Positions 23,470-36,569 of a stretch of DNA of 64,000 nucleotides are shown here, piece after piece (the stretch's first letter is position 1; each line of letters begins with the position of its first letter). The notes below the pieces were generated by a model. The model was given only the letters and a program-made list of their open reading frames with translations, had not been told where the DNA came from and made no database searches. A program made the position numbers and the translations under genes. Source of the stretch: Rhodamnia argentea (lineage: Eukaryota > Streptophyta > Magnoliopsida > Myrtales > Myrtaceae); NCBI RefSeq assembly GCF_020921035.1, contig NC_063154.1:1488001-1552000 (forward strand), given 5' to 3'.

Positions 23470-26098
23470 CGGTTTCGAAACGGCCATGTGAGGGGAAAGT
23501 TCATATTCATTTTCTATTTTTCCATTTCCCATTTAAAAAAATTTATTAGAAGGTGAAATTTCACAGTCATTTCTTAATTGGAAGTTGTCTCCCACTAATT
23601 GGAAGACTTTGAATAATTAAACGGAAGTCTAAGGAAGATTCGAGACAGGTATACTTTCCCGGCACGCGGTCTCTTTCCCTCGATCCTTCAACGAGACTGC
23701 ATATTAGTCTTTAAATATCGTTAATCTTTGTCTGAGTCTCGTGTTCAGAGAAGCTTTCTAAACATAGCTTGCCGAACTGACTCATTTTATCAAATCTAAA
23801 TTTGTAGTTCTGTCCTTGGGACATCACTAGGCCCGAAGGAAAAAGATTTAGAACAACATTTTAGAGAATACAGTAGAATACTTGGGAAATTTACACTTCT
23901 CCCGACTCTCGGTTTTTTCTTCGAACGTCGCCCCCCTTTATAGAACTCTTATAAGGATCCAAATCTCGACCAAGAACATGAACTCGTCAAAAAGCGAGAA
24001 AATTTCTCAGAGTTGACGTGGTTGCTTTGGAAAAGTTAAAGTTGTAAGACTTGTCGTGTTAGAGAGTCTCTACCAAGTCTTTTCAATTTTTTGTTCGTCT
24101 GATGACTCTGTAATTGTCTTCGCCTGCCTGTAATATGCTTTGTCGGCCAAACTGATTATGATCACGCATCCCCCGGGTCACCAAGTGGACAATAAGCTTT
24201 GCGAGTTTGGTGAACTGACTCACGCGGGCTGTCAGAACGAAGGCATCCGGACATGGGAGATTGGGATTAATTTAGTCATTTTTGTATTAATCATTTGAAT
24301 TGGTGGCCCCCTAATGCGAAGGCGATCCGAACAAGATTATATTCGACAAAGGGGAGAAGACAGATTAGTAGGTGTCTAATCGCCTTCTGCTTGCTAATCT
24401 GTCCTCAACCTCGATCAAACCACAATTTCCTCCAACCGGGTCTTCCGGCTAGTCAACTTTGGAATAAGACACAGCCCACGCAACAAGTTCGCACTCGATT
24501 ATTTTTTAAGGTTTCGTTCATTGGGAAGTTCACTTCGAGTACGAGGCAATGCTGGAGAAAATTCACGGACACCGGCGAAAGTCATAAGTCAAGTCGGGGT
24601 AGAGGAGTCTTCTACCTCGGAGTTCCTAGTTCTTCTGGGAAAATAAATAAGCGTATGGTTTGTTAAAAGCGCCACTGTACTTACGATTATCTACCGTTTT
24701 TGTCGATTAGTTTCCGCGAAATCTCGTGATTCGAATCCTTGAGTTATTAGTCGATTTTGTTGCACGAAACAAGCAATCGAATAATAAATAGACGGAATAA
24801 GAAAATAGATCGGACACCGGATGTCCACGAAGAGAGTAGTAACGAATTCCAATATAGAACAAGCGATACACGGATATTACGGACCAAACTCGAATAACTC
24901 AAACACTCTCGGTATTTTTCAACCCAAATTATATCCAAGAACGCACACAGTATTTAACTTCTAATTTCTAGCAAAATAATATCCCAATCTCGTAAAGAAA
25001 TTATACAAATCTAATCATAAGAATTAATCGACTTCGATACTTGAATTCTTGATGTAATTCTCACGAAGAAATCCTTTGCCAAGCACTCGTCCAGAAACGA
25101 CGCTTCAACGCGTCCCCAAGCACTCACGTAACCAGGCACTTCAATACTAGAGTATACTCTCACGCAAGCAGCCCCATAATTCGAATATATACTGCCAAGA
25201 GGAGAAATAAAGTCACCAACTTGATAGTGGATAAGATTTCCACTTGATTCGGTCAAAAGTCGATTTGGACTTTTGCCTGTTCGTCTTTTATTACTTTTCC
25301 TTTCTTTGTCTGGCAACTCCACTATAGCAAAGATAATTATCAGCCCCAAATTTCTTTGCTATGCATTCAAACGTCCGGAATATCCAACTTTGAGATATCA
25401 CCGAAAAGATAATATCCGTTATCTTTAAGATAACTTTCACGATCAAGACATATTTATCTTCGAAATTCGAATCTTCATTTCGAGCTCAAACTCGAGACAA
25501 TTCTAACTGATTTGCGCGCGATAACTAAGAAGCGTAGCAAACGTACTCCGTCAATTTTACATGAGAAAAATTATCTATTGCATTTCTGGCTAATTTAATC
25601 ATAAACTTTTCAATGTTGCTAATTGAATCAATCTAGAAGCTAATTTTAATTGAAAATCGCTAACTTGAATATCGGTGGTGCCACGTAGGATGATCGGTGC
25701 TGATGTGTGCATTTTTTTTAATTTTTCTTTCCTTTCTTTACTCTGTTTTTCATCAAGTCTGACGAGGGTCGCGACAACCCTCGCTGATCACGACGGCCAC
25801 TGGATTAGGGCGGCGGAGCTCTTGCCGATCAAGGACGAGGTTCCCTGCCCAACGGTAGTTCGGAACATAAAATAATAGGAAGAGAAGCAGAGGAGGAAGA
25901 AAGCATTTGCAACGGGAAGTCAAAAGAGGAAAAAGGGCGAGGGGTGCGAGGAAAGTGGCCCAACAGTGGAAGGCGGCTTCAACTGCTTCGACGCCCCGTC
26001 GTTTCGCGGGAGTTGCAACGTCTGTTCTCAGTTGGTGCCGTTCTAGCGATGTGACTTGGTAGATGCATTAATGACTTGCTTGATGCATTAATGGACAG
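23470..26098. other. Gene-poor intergenic region
   Basis: No supported gene. 24250-24660 and 24670-25560 have a different base texture from neighbouring AT-rich repeats and may be decayed retrotransposon sequence, but I found neither matching ends nor a primer-binding site. 25560-25700 looks like one end of a family-2 TIR element (cataaacttttcaatgttgc, then gtgccacgtaggatg). Confidence 0.4.
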
Positions 26099-26101
26099 TA
26101 A

Positions 26102-26510
26102 GGGCCTTCATGAAATCACTTCAAAAATTCTATTTCTCTGCCAGTAACTCATCTAATAGAGAAATATATTTGATAAAAATTTGATCGAAGTAAAAATCCG
26201 TTTGGTAAAAATTTAGATTTTTCACTTCTGATAGGATTTTTGGCCAATTTCAAGAAATAAAAAATTTTAACTTCTCGGCTTGAGAATCACTTCTTGGACC
26301 ACACCCACCTCTGCCGACCACCATTGCTGCGACCGTCGCCCGCAGCCGCTGCGGTCGCCGGCTACCGCCCACCCCCCGCCGCCGCCACTGCCGCCGCTGG
26401 CGCCACCCGCCGCCGACCACCGCCAACGCTGGCCGCTGACCACCGCCGCTGCCACAGCCAACCGCCGCCATCACTGTCGACCGTCGCCGCTGCACGTAAT
26501 AGTGTCTCAT
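26102..26510. mobile_element. Truncated Harbinger-type element (family 4)
   Basis: The left end gggccttcatg follows a TAA, and 26102-26340 matches the left half of the 21090 copy closely (tttgataaaaatttgatcga; cttcttggaccacacccacc). The ccaccgcc core follows to about 26490. No right end is present, so the copy is broken. Open frames in the core (26250-26684) are rejected as low-complexity. Confidence 0.7.
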
Positions 26511-26906
26511 CACGATGTTCCATCCCATCCAAGCGAAGAACGAATGATACATCTCGCCTCGGTCGTCCTATTATTGCTCTTCCCCTTGAAGCTTTTTCTC
26601 TGCTCATTCCTTTCTAAGTGCGCTCTCTTTGACACATTCAAAGCAATTCATATTTCTCTTATCCAAAAACCAAAAAGCAATTAGTGTCGCCGACAGGATT
26701 GATGGCGATTGTCTATTACCAACCACGTGGCGAGGGAGTGTACGTGACCTAGCCGTCGTTTTCGTTCGGGCAACCTTCGGGCTGTAATCCTCGTCATACG
26801 TTTAACTATCGAGGATATGGGTTTAGTTGTGGGCTACGGCGAGGATGCTCTCGATTAAGAAAAAGACGCTCATTGAGGTCATGTTTAGCATCTCCCCACT
26901 CACTAA

Positions 26907-27150
26907 ATCGAGCGTGATCGAAATCGGACCGACCGTTTAATCCCAGAATCGAACGAGTGGGGACATGTCTGATTCCAATTTGATTCACGTGCTTTCTCAA
27001 GGGCATGATGAATGTGACGTGTGAGATATCGAGCATGATCGAAATGGGAACGACCGTTTAATACTGAAATCGAACAAGTGGGGACACATTTGATTCCGGT
27101 TCGATTCGCATGCTCTGTCCAAGGCATAATGAACGTGACGGGCGAGACAT
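26907..27150. repeat. Two-copy tandem repeat, unit about 121 bp
   Basis: Copy one 26907-27027 and copy two 27028-27150 share atcgagc(g/a)tgatcgaaat, cgaccgttta, and 'agtggggaca' in the same order, with roughly 80% identity by eye. The open frames through it repeat the same peptide twice (MPL/W...H.NQ/RTGI...VPT), showing duplication and not a protein family. Confidence 0.75.
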
Positions 27151-27540
27151 CGGAGGACAAAAATCTGGCCAGGAAATTAGTGATCAAGGGTCAACATCGA
27201 GGGGTTCAGACCCGCCCACTGCCAGTTTTGTCCTTATAGTTTTATAGCTAGCTTACAAACATGCACGAGAAAGTCCTTTTGATTTGCTATGGGAGTCCTG
27301 TATGAAAAAAAACCTCACATGGGATGCTGAAATTACCAAGACATATCATAAATTTATCGTAATTGTGTCAATTCAGTCTTAATTTTTTTATTTGTGTCAA
27401 TTCAATCAGTTCGGTCAATTTTGATAGATTCTTGTGACTCGACTTATCGATCTATCCGGAAAATGAAAGTTGGTTATTTTAGAGGAAAATATTTACGGTG
27501 AAATGTGTGCTTCCGGAGACCAGAACACGCAAGTCATGCA

Positions 27541-27722
27541 CCTCGAAACAGGACGACATAAAGTGCGATAAAAAAAAAAATGAAAAGTCGAGGGCGTGTT
27601 GTGCGTTGCCATACCTAAATGCGAGCCACGCTCCTCGAAGCTAGACGACAGAAAGTGCAATAGCAAAAAGGAAAAGTGGACGGCGTGTTTTGTGCTTGCG
27701 ATACCTAAGTAAGCATGAATTA
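27541..27722. repeat. Two-copy tandem repeat, unit about 92 bp
   Basis: 27541-27632 and 27633-27722 share cctcgaa, gacgaca, aaagtgc, ggcgtgtt and gatacctaa-type blocks in the same order. No gene is involved. Confidence 0.65.
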
Positions 27723-28159
27723 TTCGTGGCACGGTCTGAGGACTATGATCTTCCGCTTTTGGTAAGTCGTGTTTCAGAGAAAGGAGAGTTCAATGGACAC
27801 AAACCTCGTGAGATACTTGTCCATTCATAATCATGTTTGATTCGAGTGATTAGAAGGAAATATGATTTAGATAATCACGAGAGGAAAGAAGAGAACCGGT
27901 TTGAAAAAAAAAAAATTGACTTTATTTCCATCTAAACTAAAGGATAGATGAGAAGAGTCCTCTCCATTTCACTTTTCCGGAATTTTCGGCCCTCTTGCTT
28001 CGCATAGGGCTCACAAGCTTCGGTGCGGTGCATGGAAGAGTCATGCATTCGAAACGAGTCTCTCTTTCCTAAACACATGAAATTTATTGAGAAGTAGCGG
28101 GGACCTTCCTGCAATATTATAGACTCTTTGAAAACTCGACTAATCTCTTTCGGTACGAC

Positions 28160-28255
28160 AGCTCTCCTGTCCCTCCATACGTCGAGTCATTATCACAAGC
28201 ACGTAGCTCCAGTAGCTGTCCCTCCATACGTCGGGTCATTATCACAAGCACATAG
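28160..28255. repeat. Short tandem duplication (about 45 bp unit)
   Basis: The block tccctccatacgtcg followed by gtcattatcacaagcac occurs twice side by side, differing at a few bases. It adjoins the SINE-like sequence and may be part of its body. Confidence 0.75.
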
Positions 28256-28372
28256 CTCTGTGCTACTGGAGGTGGCCCCAAGAATGCGCAATTGTGGTTA
28301 TTCGAACCCAAGCTTCAAGTCTCGCCCTGAGCGAAGAGGATGAACACACTTACCACTTGAGCAACAACCCCC
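28256..28372 (-). mobile_element. tRNA-derived SINE-like sequence
   Basis: Read on the minus strand from 28372: GGGGGTTGTTGCTCAAGTGG, which fits an RNA polymerase III A box (28364-28350), then about 45 bases on GGTTCGAATAACC, a B box (28308-28296). The spacing and order are right for a tRNA-related SINE head. There is no tRNA cloverleaf, so it is not a tRNA gene. The 3' end is not defined. Confidence 0.55.
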
Positions 28373-28822
28373 TTGACAATTGTAAAAAAAAGTTTGCATA
28401 TTTGAACACAAATCCCTCCATTCAAATTTACCAATCTCTCCTAATTCCTCCTATCAAGCCATGTGTTAGGAACTTGGTAGGAGGGGACATCATATTTTAG
28501 GAAACCTTATATGAGGTTTAGAAGAAAATGAACCGTACATCGTCGGTCCCAACTCCAACTCGACCCCAAATGATGGAGCCCAAGCAAATAGTAGACAAAA
28601 ATCTGTCGATTAAGTGCTTTGGACCCTAGCAAGTAGGGCCCTAATGGGTTTGTCTCAGCCCGATGACAGATATCGCATAGTCCATTTGCTGAATGGGCCT
28701 AGTCTGTAAATGTCTGTACTTTTGAAATGCTCAAAACGAAAAATAAAAAAAAATTCAATTGAGCATAAATGAGCCCATCGAATTGTGGTAACTCCAATGC
28801 CTCATGCAACCACCCTACTGAC

Positions 28823-29467
28823 TAGGGATGAGTATGGTTTCAGAGTATAATCGAGAACCTGGAATCGGAACCCGTAGGATCCGGTCTGGTTCCAAGTTCC
28901 AAAGTATGCGGGGTAGGTTCAGGGTTCCGGGTTCCAAAAATTGAGAAACCTGTTTTAACAGGTAGGTTCCGGGTTCCACTACCTAGAACCCGAAACTTGG
29001 AACCCGAACTCTAGATCTTGAAATAAATTTTTATATTTTTCTTGATATATGTTTTTGCACGATCCTACAATGTTCTATGGCATCCAATGATGAGTGTATA
29101 ATTTGGAGCCAAACAAATTTTTAGATTTCGGGTTCAAAAAAATGATAAACGTGTTCCAATGTATTGGTTTCAAGTTCTAAATGTAACCTGTAAGAAACTT
29201 AAAACCACTCACCTCTACTTTTTCTTAGATGTTGTAGCATTCACTCTCATTTTGCTTAACTAAAAATGAAAAAAGAAAATAAAATAAAAGAAATTGATAA
29301 GTTCTTGGGTATCCTGAAACCTACTCTAGAACCCGTGACGGGGTAAGTTTCGGGTTCCAAGATATGATGGGTAGGTTCCAAGTTAGAAAAAATGAGGAAC
29401 CTGTTCCGATGGGTAGGTTCCGGGTTTCAAGTGGAATCTGCAAGGAACCTGGAACCACTCACTCCTA
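28823..29467. mobile_element. GGTTCC-rich TIR element, about 645 bp
   Basis: Left end tagggatgagtatggtttc and right end ggaaccactcactccta are imperfect inverted repeats. Inside, units of ggtaggttccgggttcc recur many times in both orientations. A relative with ends aggggtgaacatgg lies at 36055. No transposase. Confidence 0.65.
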
Positions 29468-31204
29468 CTACTACCAAAGGAATTAAGGAGTGGGGCCTAG
29501 GAGTATCCGGTCGGAGGTTCGATCCCTGTGAGTATCACACACACATGTACATAGAAGAGGGGAGTGAGACGAAGAAAAAGAAAAAATTAATTTTCTCCAT
29601 ATCCGTTGCTAGTTCCCTTGGCCTCATTTCATGATGGATTATCATCAGTTAAATGCTATTAGGGAAAGTTATTAATCAAGTACTCGGACGACTATAAGTT
29701 TCAAAGGAGATATTGACTCAATCAAACACCATAACCATGTCCTGCACAAAAAAAAAAAGCGAAAAATCTAATCAGGCGTGGTAATTTGCTACAGTCCGCG
29801 CCCGAGCACGATGAGGAAGATAAAAACAAAGCCTTGACGTTTGGTGTTGGGTAAAAAGTCCACTCCCCTCTCGGTCTCTCGACTTATTACACGACACAAC
29901 TTTCTCGTACGCAAAAATAACGAAGGCTCTCATACAAACTTCGTGTACCCTAAGTCAACCAGATAGAATTCATTCATCCTTGATGATTACAGATCCGTGG
30001 CCAATGCAGAAAACAGAAGATGTTGAGGCGGCTTTGCGTGGCGACCACCAAAAAGAGAGCGCAAAAACGTTTGGTTGCCGCATATGCATCATGATGATCA
30101 TCTTTACAAATTTCATTTTCTGGTTAAAGGGTTGGTCATCTGTGACGCGATTTTCTACAAGACACCTCTGGTTATTGGCGAGTTCATCTTTTGAGGTGAA
30201 GGTTAGAAAACGAAGTAGCTTTTTTTTTCCATGGGTGTCTTAATCCAAAACCCTTAGTCATCATGCCTGATGAGGCTGACCACGCGATCCCATTGAGGAT
30301 TAGTTTATGGGGAAGTGCTTTTTTTCCCTTGTCTGTTGTTCATTGGCTAAACGTGCAGTACAGTAGCATCTTAAGGTTGTGGCTCGCAGAGAACAAGAGA
30401 AGAGCAAGCATGCTGTTGCTGACATCGAAGGATTTTTACCCAATGGAAGCTGGAGATTCTAATGGCCAGCATTTTCTAGTCCTTCAAAAAGTTTCTAACT
30501 AGCAATATGAGAGAGAGAGAGAGAGAGAGAGAGTTGGTGCTTCTGACTGTCAAAATTTCAACCAAGTTATTGGCCTGGTTTAGGGTAAGGTTTCACTTAC
30601 TTTATTGAGAAGGTTATGTCCTGATTAGGGATACCAGAAGGTTGAAAAATTGATCCACTATCAACTTCTCTAAGTTTGAAACTCTCTCTCTCTCTACCCA
30701 TTTTAAAACTTGTGGTGGTCATTTAGATACGCATCAATTAACATGTATGACTGTTTACACACTTAGTTCGTGCATTTGTGAGTGAGTATATTAATCGCCC
30801 GCTCGATTAGCTGTCAAATCACTAGCTTATTGGAATTGGTTTGAGGCACACCGTGCTTCCACTACGCGAGCAGCGAAAAAGCTTGGATGACATTTAATCT
30901 GTAGAAATCGCCGAAGACGAGAGCTCCTAGGTGTGACATCACTTCTTTTCTTGCTATCTCGTTAACTTGAAAACCCTAAAGTTGATGGTGGGGCTCCATG
31001 TATGTGGTCTTAGATTTTTAGTACATTATCCCGGATTTACCAAGCTTGGTCTGCTGAAGATCGCTGTGAGGGAAGCCTGAAAGGCTAATCTAAAGTGAAA
31101 CGGTCGAGCAAAGGCTAAGGCTTTCCTGATATGATGGGTGTAACATGTATATGTCAATTAAACCTGTCCACAAAGTTTGAAGCTTTCAGGTTCTTGGACA
31201 TGTA
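29468..31204. other. Gene-poor stretch with a (GA)n microsatellite
   Basis: Open frames at 29980-30243 and 30263-30502 are not recognised as genes. A (GA)n run of about 25 bases lies at 30509-30533. Nothing else is supported. Confidence 0.4.
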
Positions 31205-31677
31205 GGCCCTGTTTGGTTCAGCATTGCAAATGAGCATTGGAGTTCTAAAGTCCCTGGCCAAACCCCAATGCAAATGGTATTTGATTTATTTTTTGGCTCA
31301 CTTTGGAGAGATGCAATTACATCACAAATGCTCTCCAAAGTCCTTTAGCCCAAAGTACCTTTGTCACATTTGCTTTTTTTTATTATTTTAATTTTGTCAC
31401 ATTCGCTTGTCGTCTCTACCCACTACCATCGCCCATTGGCCGCCGGTTGATGATCGCCGCCGCCGCCATCAGTTGCTAACCGCCTTTTTTTTAAAAAGAA
31501 AAGATATTTTACAAAGTTTATTTTTTATCAAACAACATTTACGTCAAAGTTGCTTTCCAAATGTGTTTTTAAAATACACTTTACCAAACACTACTTGCAT
31601 TTTGAAAAAAGGCCTTTAACCAAAGGTACTTACATTTTTTCAAAATCCCTTGGCCAAATGCTGAACCAAACAAGGCC
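31205..31677. mobile_element. Tourist-like MITE with near-perfect 19-bp TIRs
   Basis: Left end ggccctgtttggttcagca; the right end read inverted is ggccttgtttggttcagca, one mismatch in 19. GTA stands on both sides (31202-31204, 31678-31680). The ends GGCC(C/T)TGTTTGGTTCAGCA resemble Tourist/Harbinger elements. Internal 'ccaaagtcctttagcccaaagtacc' arms add a longer inverted repeat. Non-autonomous. Confidence 0.88.
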
Positions 31678-32727
31678 GTAAAGAGAGAAGTGGACAAGAA
31701 GTGCTGCTGCTATGGTGTCTCAATGTAACCAATCCGGGTCTCCCAAATTAACAATCAAATCCAACTTTGTTTGAAGGAAAACTAAATCATGTAAAAGGTA
31801 AGTGCCCAACTGTTGATTCTGAAGACTTTAGCTGTTAGTGAATGCAATGGTGAGTATACTTTGTCTTGACATAGAATCATCTGAAGGTTGTAAGTTATAG
31901 AGAAGTCGCATATACTAATTCGAGAGAAGACATATCTGCAGATAGATCAAACACTCCTGTGACTCTACCATTGCCGATTTTCAGAAACAAATAAACCTAC
32001 TTTTGTATAAATTTCTGTAAGTTGATACATTAGTCGGAAATTGTATATGCGGCCAAGAGCCTCCGTGCACACTTGCTTGTTAATTGATATATAGCAGCAT
32101 TCTTTTTGGATATTCAGTGTAATATCTAAGTAAAAGTGTCACTTTGCAGATCATGGCATCAAGCTTTAGGCCACTAACCCCCTATTCTTAAGACAAAAGC
32201 CGGGCCTTTATGACCATTAGCTTGTCCAGTTTGACATGAAACTTGTTATGTAATAGGAAGATTAGACAACAAGGTACGAACCAAAATTATTGCACATTGA
32301 AAGAGATATGAAACCCCAATATACTTGCATGCGATATTTCGTTTGTCTTCTCCACTAGCTAGCACAGACCAATGTGCAATTGTGAAGTTGTTTAATAGGC
32401 CAAGGAGGGTACAGAGGAAAAGCTCTAAAGCGAGGGAATGGAGAGCCCTTGATTGCACGAAAAGATTCATATGTTGGAGTAGCAGAAAAACTGAATCTTT
32501 GACCAGAAACTTTTAACGTGAATGTGATGTTCGTGAAGGGATTCAATAATAGAACGACACTTTCCGGTCAAGAAAGGGGCTCTTATACTAGACAAAGCAC
32601 AGCACAAAAAATTGTTTTGTGCCCTCGCTTTGCTTAAAGGAATGACACCAAAGAGCACAAAAGATTTGCCTTCTTCCTTCTCTCTCTCTCTCTCTCTTCC
32701 CCCCCTCCCCCCCACCCAAAAAAAAAA

Positions 32728-32870
32728 ATCTGTTATGATTCGGCGCACAACCACAAAGAAATAGAGCATAAAAGCCAAAAAGAAAATCGAGACATAAGGT
32801 TCATCCTGGTTCACAGGGTTATATCCAACATGGGATCTTCCTATAGTTAGCACCTCCCATCTTACCGGCG
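32728..32870. repeat. Dispersed repeat, copy A
   Basis: Shares tgttatgattcggcgcacaa, then agaaaatcgagacataag, then 'ggttcatcctggttcac' and 'agttagcacct' in order with the copy at 34117. The layout (ttcggcgcac, then gttcac..., then tccaac) recalls TRIM-like or LTR leader sequences, but no ends were defined. Confidence 0.6.
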
Positions 32871-34116
32871 AAAATAGTATACATAGCAGTAACTATTTAT
32901 CGGTCCAAGTTCAAACTACTAATAAAATACGCGCTTAAGCTATAAAACTCTCTGGTGTCCAGGAGGCGCTACCTCCTTGAGACCTCCACCCGCCTGCTTG
33001 CCGGGGAGCGGAGCCCCTATGCTTTCCTATGGATGTCAATGGGGAGTGTGAACCACACCGCAACACCCTCTCCTGCTCTTTAAGGATGAAGGGCAAGTGT
33101 CGGAGATGAAGGAAACGTGAGAAATGAAACCGCCTTTTGCTAGCTAGCTATCTAAGAGATGATCTTTTACATAGGGCGCGGCGCAAGCTTTCTGACTGAT
33201 AAGAAAATGGTGGTTTTCCTTTAAGGGGGCTCTCACAGAATGGCTTAGAGAAAAGTGGCAAAAGACTAAAAGTTGATGGATGGATACGACAATCTGGTTA
33301 GCAATTTTATAATTATCACTCCTAAGGGAAAGGGGAAAGCGGAAGAAAAAAGATTGGTTAATGGAATGCCCTTCGTTCGCTTCGATTGTCATCGTTTGCA
33401 TCTTTTCTTTGATTGCGGTCTATTTTTTATTGTTGTCACACCTAAATGAAGTGGACGTTTTCATGCATGAACCCATGCAGATCGATAGGGTGGACACAAA
33501 GCGTGATTACGAAGTTTCTAATTATTGACCGTTTTCTAATTCATCATCAAACACTTTTAGAAATGGTAGAGGCGTTGATTCGAGGGCCGATTTGCTAAAA
33601 TGTTGTATTACCAAACTAATCATCAGGGTGTTTAAGTTCGACCGGCTTGTGCGAAAATGTTGTCCTACCAAAACAATTAACGACTAGGAAACTCAAATGA
33701 GTAAGACACGGTCGATGCATCGCGGTGCCTGCGAATTGATCTTCAGGTAGTCACACGAAATTCTTCTTTTTTCACGGCGACGGGAAAGCCCGCCTGAAAA
33801 TTCACAAGAATAATTAATCTCAGGCCCGACCAAAATAGGGTGGAAGGGTACATTTGTCATACGTTTCATGTAGCAATCATCTTTGCTCTTAATCAGCAAA
33901 GGGCACCCGCAAAAGTATGAGTCGATAAAAGCCCACTCAGTGACCATTTCTTGTAATTCACCTGCTGCGTTTCCGTTACAACATCTTGTTCTACTTCCAC
34001 TAATTTGGGAGAAGAATATTCTATCACAAAATGACTATTCAGCAGATATTTTCTGATTATATTTTTTCCTAATTAAGGAAAATAGAGGTGATATTACTTG
34101 GTAGGGGCCTGAATAT

Positions 34117-34262
34117 TGTTAAGATTCGGCGCACAAATCACGAATGAAGTAAAGCATAAAAATAAGAAAAGAAAATCGAGACATAAGATTTATCTTGACT
34201 CACCTTTAAATTAAGGCTGCATCCAGCAGATGATTCTACTGCAATTAGCACTCCGCATCTTT
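34117..34262. repeat. Dispersed repeat, copy B
   Basis: Second copy of the 32728 repeat: tgttaagattcggcgcacaa, agaaaatcgagacataag, 'tatcttgactcacc' and 'aattagcactccgcat'. Same orientation, 1.4 kb away. Confidence 0.6.
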
Positions 34263-36054
34263 CGTGTTTTTCTATCGATGGGGAGTATAAACTACTCCCC
34301 AACAAGTATTCCACACAATCAAGAAACCTGTTCTCCAGACATGATGGAAAATACACCTCGAATAGATCTCTGCGCATTTCTAGGGTTTCTTCACAAAGGG
34401 CAATGCATCAGCTTAGTGGAAGATGGGTTGGACAATTGAGAAGGTTGGTGCTGGATGATACGATGCCCGATATTACTTAGTTTATTTAACCACTCGAATT
34501 GTTAGTATCTCTCATTGTGTCCCCATGCTCCATGTTTCGCACCAAAGTTGCTGTCAGAAAGAAATGTCTCTTTCACAAACCCTAGCAAGGAAACTGCAGC
34601 AGTTCCACAATGAAGTAAGGGTCGGAAGGTCGGGGTTTTACTCCAATTGCTTCTACCCTAAAAATCCGGGGCGGAAAAGTTCTGTGACAAAAAAAACCGA
34701 GCATAAGTTCATTAGCTGAAAAACCCTTCTTAGTAATAATTAGAAACATGGTAGACAATAAAGTTTTTTTTACGAGAAGCTTCGTTTAATTAGAGAAAAA
34801 TCAAACTAAACACGAGAGATTTACGAGAAAAGGGTCCAACCTAAAATGAATGAAAGACGGAAGAATAAGAAGAAACAAAGAAGAGACACGAAGGAAGCAG
34901 AACAGCCTTTTGCCATTGCCCTTGTGGAGAACCGCCTTTGCCGGGGGGTTCCAACATAGCCATACAAAGCGTGCGGGTCATTTCTACTCTCCCCCTTCTC
35001 TCCGCATTTCCTACTTTCAGTCCCATCACTTTTGTTTTTCTCTCTTTTTCCCCACACTTTTGAAACTTTTTGGTAACCACAGGAAGAAAATTTCATAAAA
35101 ACTAACTAGCTAGCTAATTATTTAGTCTTATCTAATCTACTTTATCAAATAATGATCGACCCCGAAGGATTTCTTTGTGCCGACCGCTTTTGAAGTTTAA
35201 GCTGCTGGATGAATGCGCGATTTGAATATTTAAATATAAGTAGAGGAGGTAAACAGGGGCTGGAAAAATTTGAATTCGTAACCTCCTACTCTGATATCAT
35301 GAAAGATTTTGTTAAATCTCTACCAATTGTTTTGAAAATTTAAATTGTTATATGGCTGTGTGATACTTTAACTCGACCCGTCAAAGTTTGTCTATAATGA
35401 TACAAGGAACTCTCGAGTTCGTACTACTGAGGTTAAATTTTTCTCGTGTTGCTGCTCAGTGATGTCTTAGATTACCCCATGCTTACGATGGGTTAGCTTG
35501 TTGACCTTGGCTAATCATTTGAGCTCGCTCATTCTTCTTTTTCATTTTCTCGCCAGTGAAGTCGTTTAGGATTGAATTGATTGAGTGAACCATCCATCCG
35601 GCTCGAAATTGCTCCGGGCTTTTATCTCCACGCACAGCTCGTATGGAATTTGATAACGAAAGTTTGCGGTGGAATGAAATTTACTGTGACGCAAAATGGC
35701 GAAATTCTATCCACCTTTGGCACCTTTTAATGTCGTGGTGGTCTAGCTTTTCCCTCATCAATCAATGAGCAAATACTCACTTGGAAAAACAATAACATTT
35801 GGCACAGTAATGTCTCCATACAAGATTGTCATGACATAATCGAGCCAGCCTCGCATGGTTGGTGGTCGATTTCGTGTCTGGTAGATTGACATTTTCGACC
35901 AAACTATTGCAAAGACAAGAGTGGTACACGCCAGAAGTCATGGTCTGATGCAAAGTGTCTTTTCTGATATTTCTTTCTCTTTCCTTCCTTTTTTTTTTTT
36001 TGTAAATTTTTTATCTTCTTTTTTGTAATATGTTTTAATTTTGGAATTAAAGAG

Positions 36055-36569
36055 ATTAGGGGTGAACATGGTTTCATGGCAAAATCGAGAACCGATTTAA
36101 TTTTAGGTTTTACGGTATGCGGGTAAGTTTCGGGTTAAAAAAATTGACAAACCGGTTCACGACGGGCATATTTCAGATTCCACAACAAGTTTTTATGTTT
36201 TTCTTATTCGATGTCTTTCCGCGATCCTACGGTAGTCAATGTTGTCTAATGATGAATGTGTAGTCTGGAACCATTAGCCTGAACTTTTATTTATGCTGAT
36301 ATCTTTGACCGAGACTTTTTTTTTGTTTATGTTTCATACATTTCGCATGTCTAAATATGAGTTGTGATCTGTGAATTGTAGCAGCAAATAGTGGTCATTA
36401 TAGGCGATGATTCACTGCAACTGTTTAATTAAAAATATAAGTGAAATCTGGCTTAAATCCTGAAATTTGTAACATGATAAATCTCGGGTCCCTGAAAATC
36501 GGAGAACCGATTCCGACATAAAGATTCCAGGTGAAATCTAAATCGGATCTAAAATGGGTCACCCCTAGA
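36055..36569. mobile_element. AGGGGTGA-ended TIR element, about 515 bp
   Basis: Left end taggggtgaacatggt and right end gggtcacccctag are inverted. The interior has cgggttaa/aaccggttc-type repeats and resembles the 28823 element. Non-autonomous. Confidence 0.7.

Noticed and set aside
24295-24666. A 123-codon frame that might be a gene
   Set aside because: No known motif, no promoter and no likely splice partners; length is within chance for this composition.
29513-29545. Possible tRNA T-arm (ggaggttcgatccctg)
   Set aside because: There is no matching A box or acceptor stem at the right distance, so no tRNA is called.
29980-30502. Two open frames in a row as a possible small gene
   Set aside because: No family similarity, and they could not be joined in frame with good splice sites.
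33693-33947. Cys-containing frame on the minus strand
   Set aside because: Cysteines show no zinc-finger or secreted-peptide spacing, and there is no signal peptide.
35255-35325. Sequence like the complement of a Met-tRNA primer-binding site (ctctgatatcatg)
   Set aside because: It differs from the canonical site, and I found no LTR next to it.
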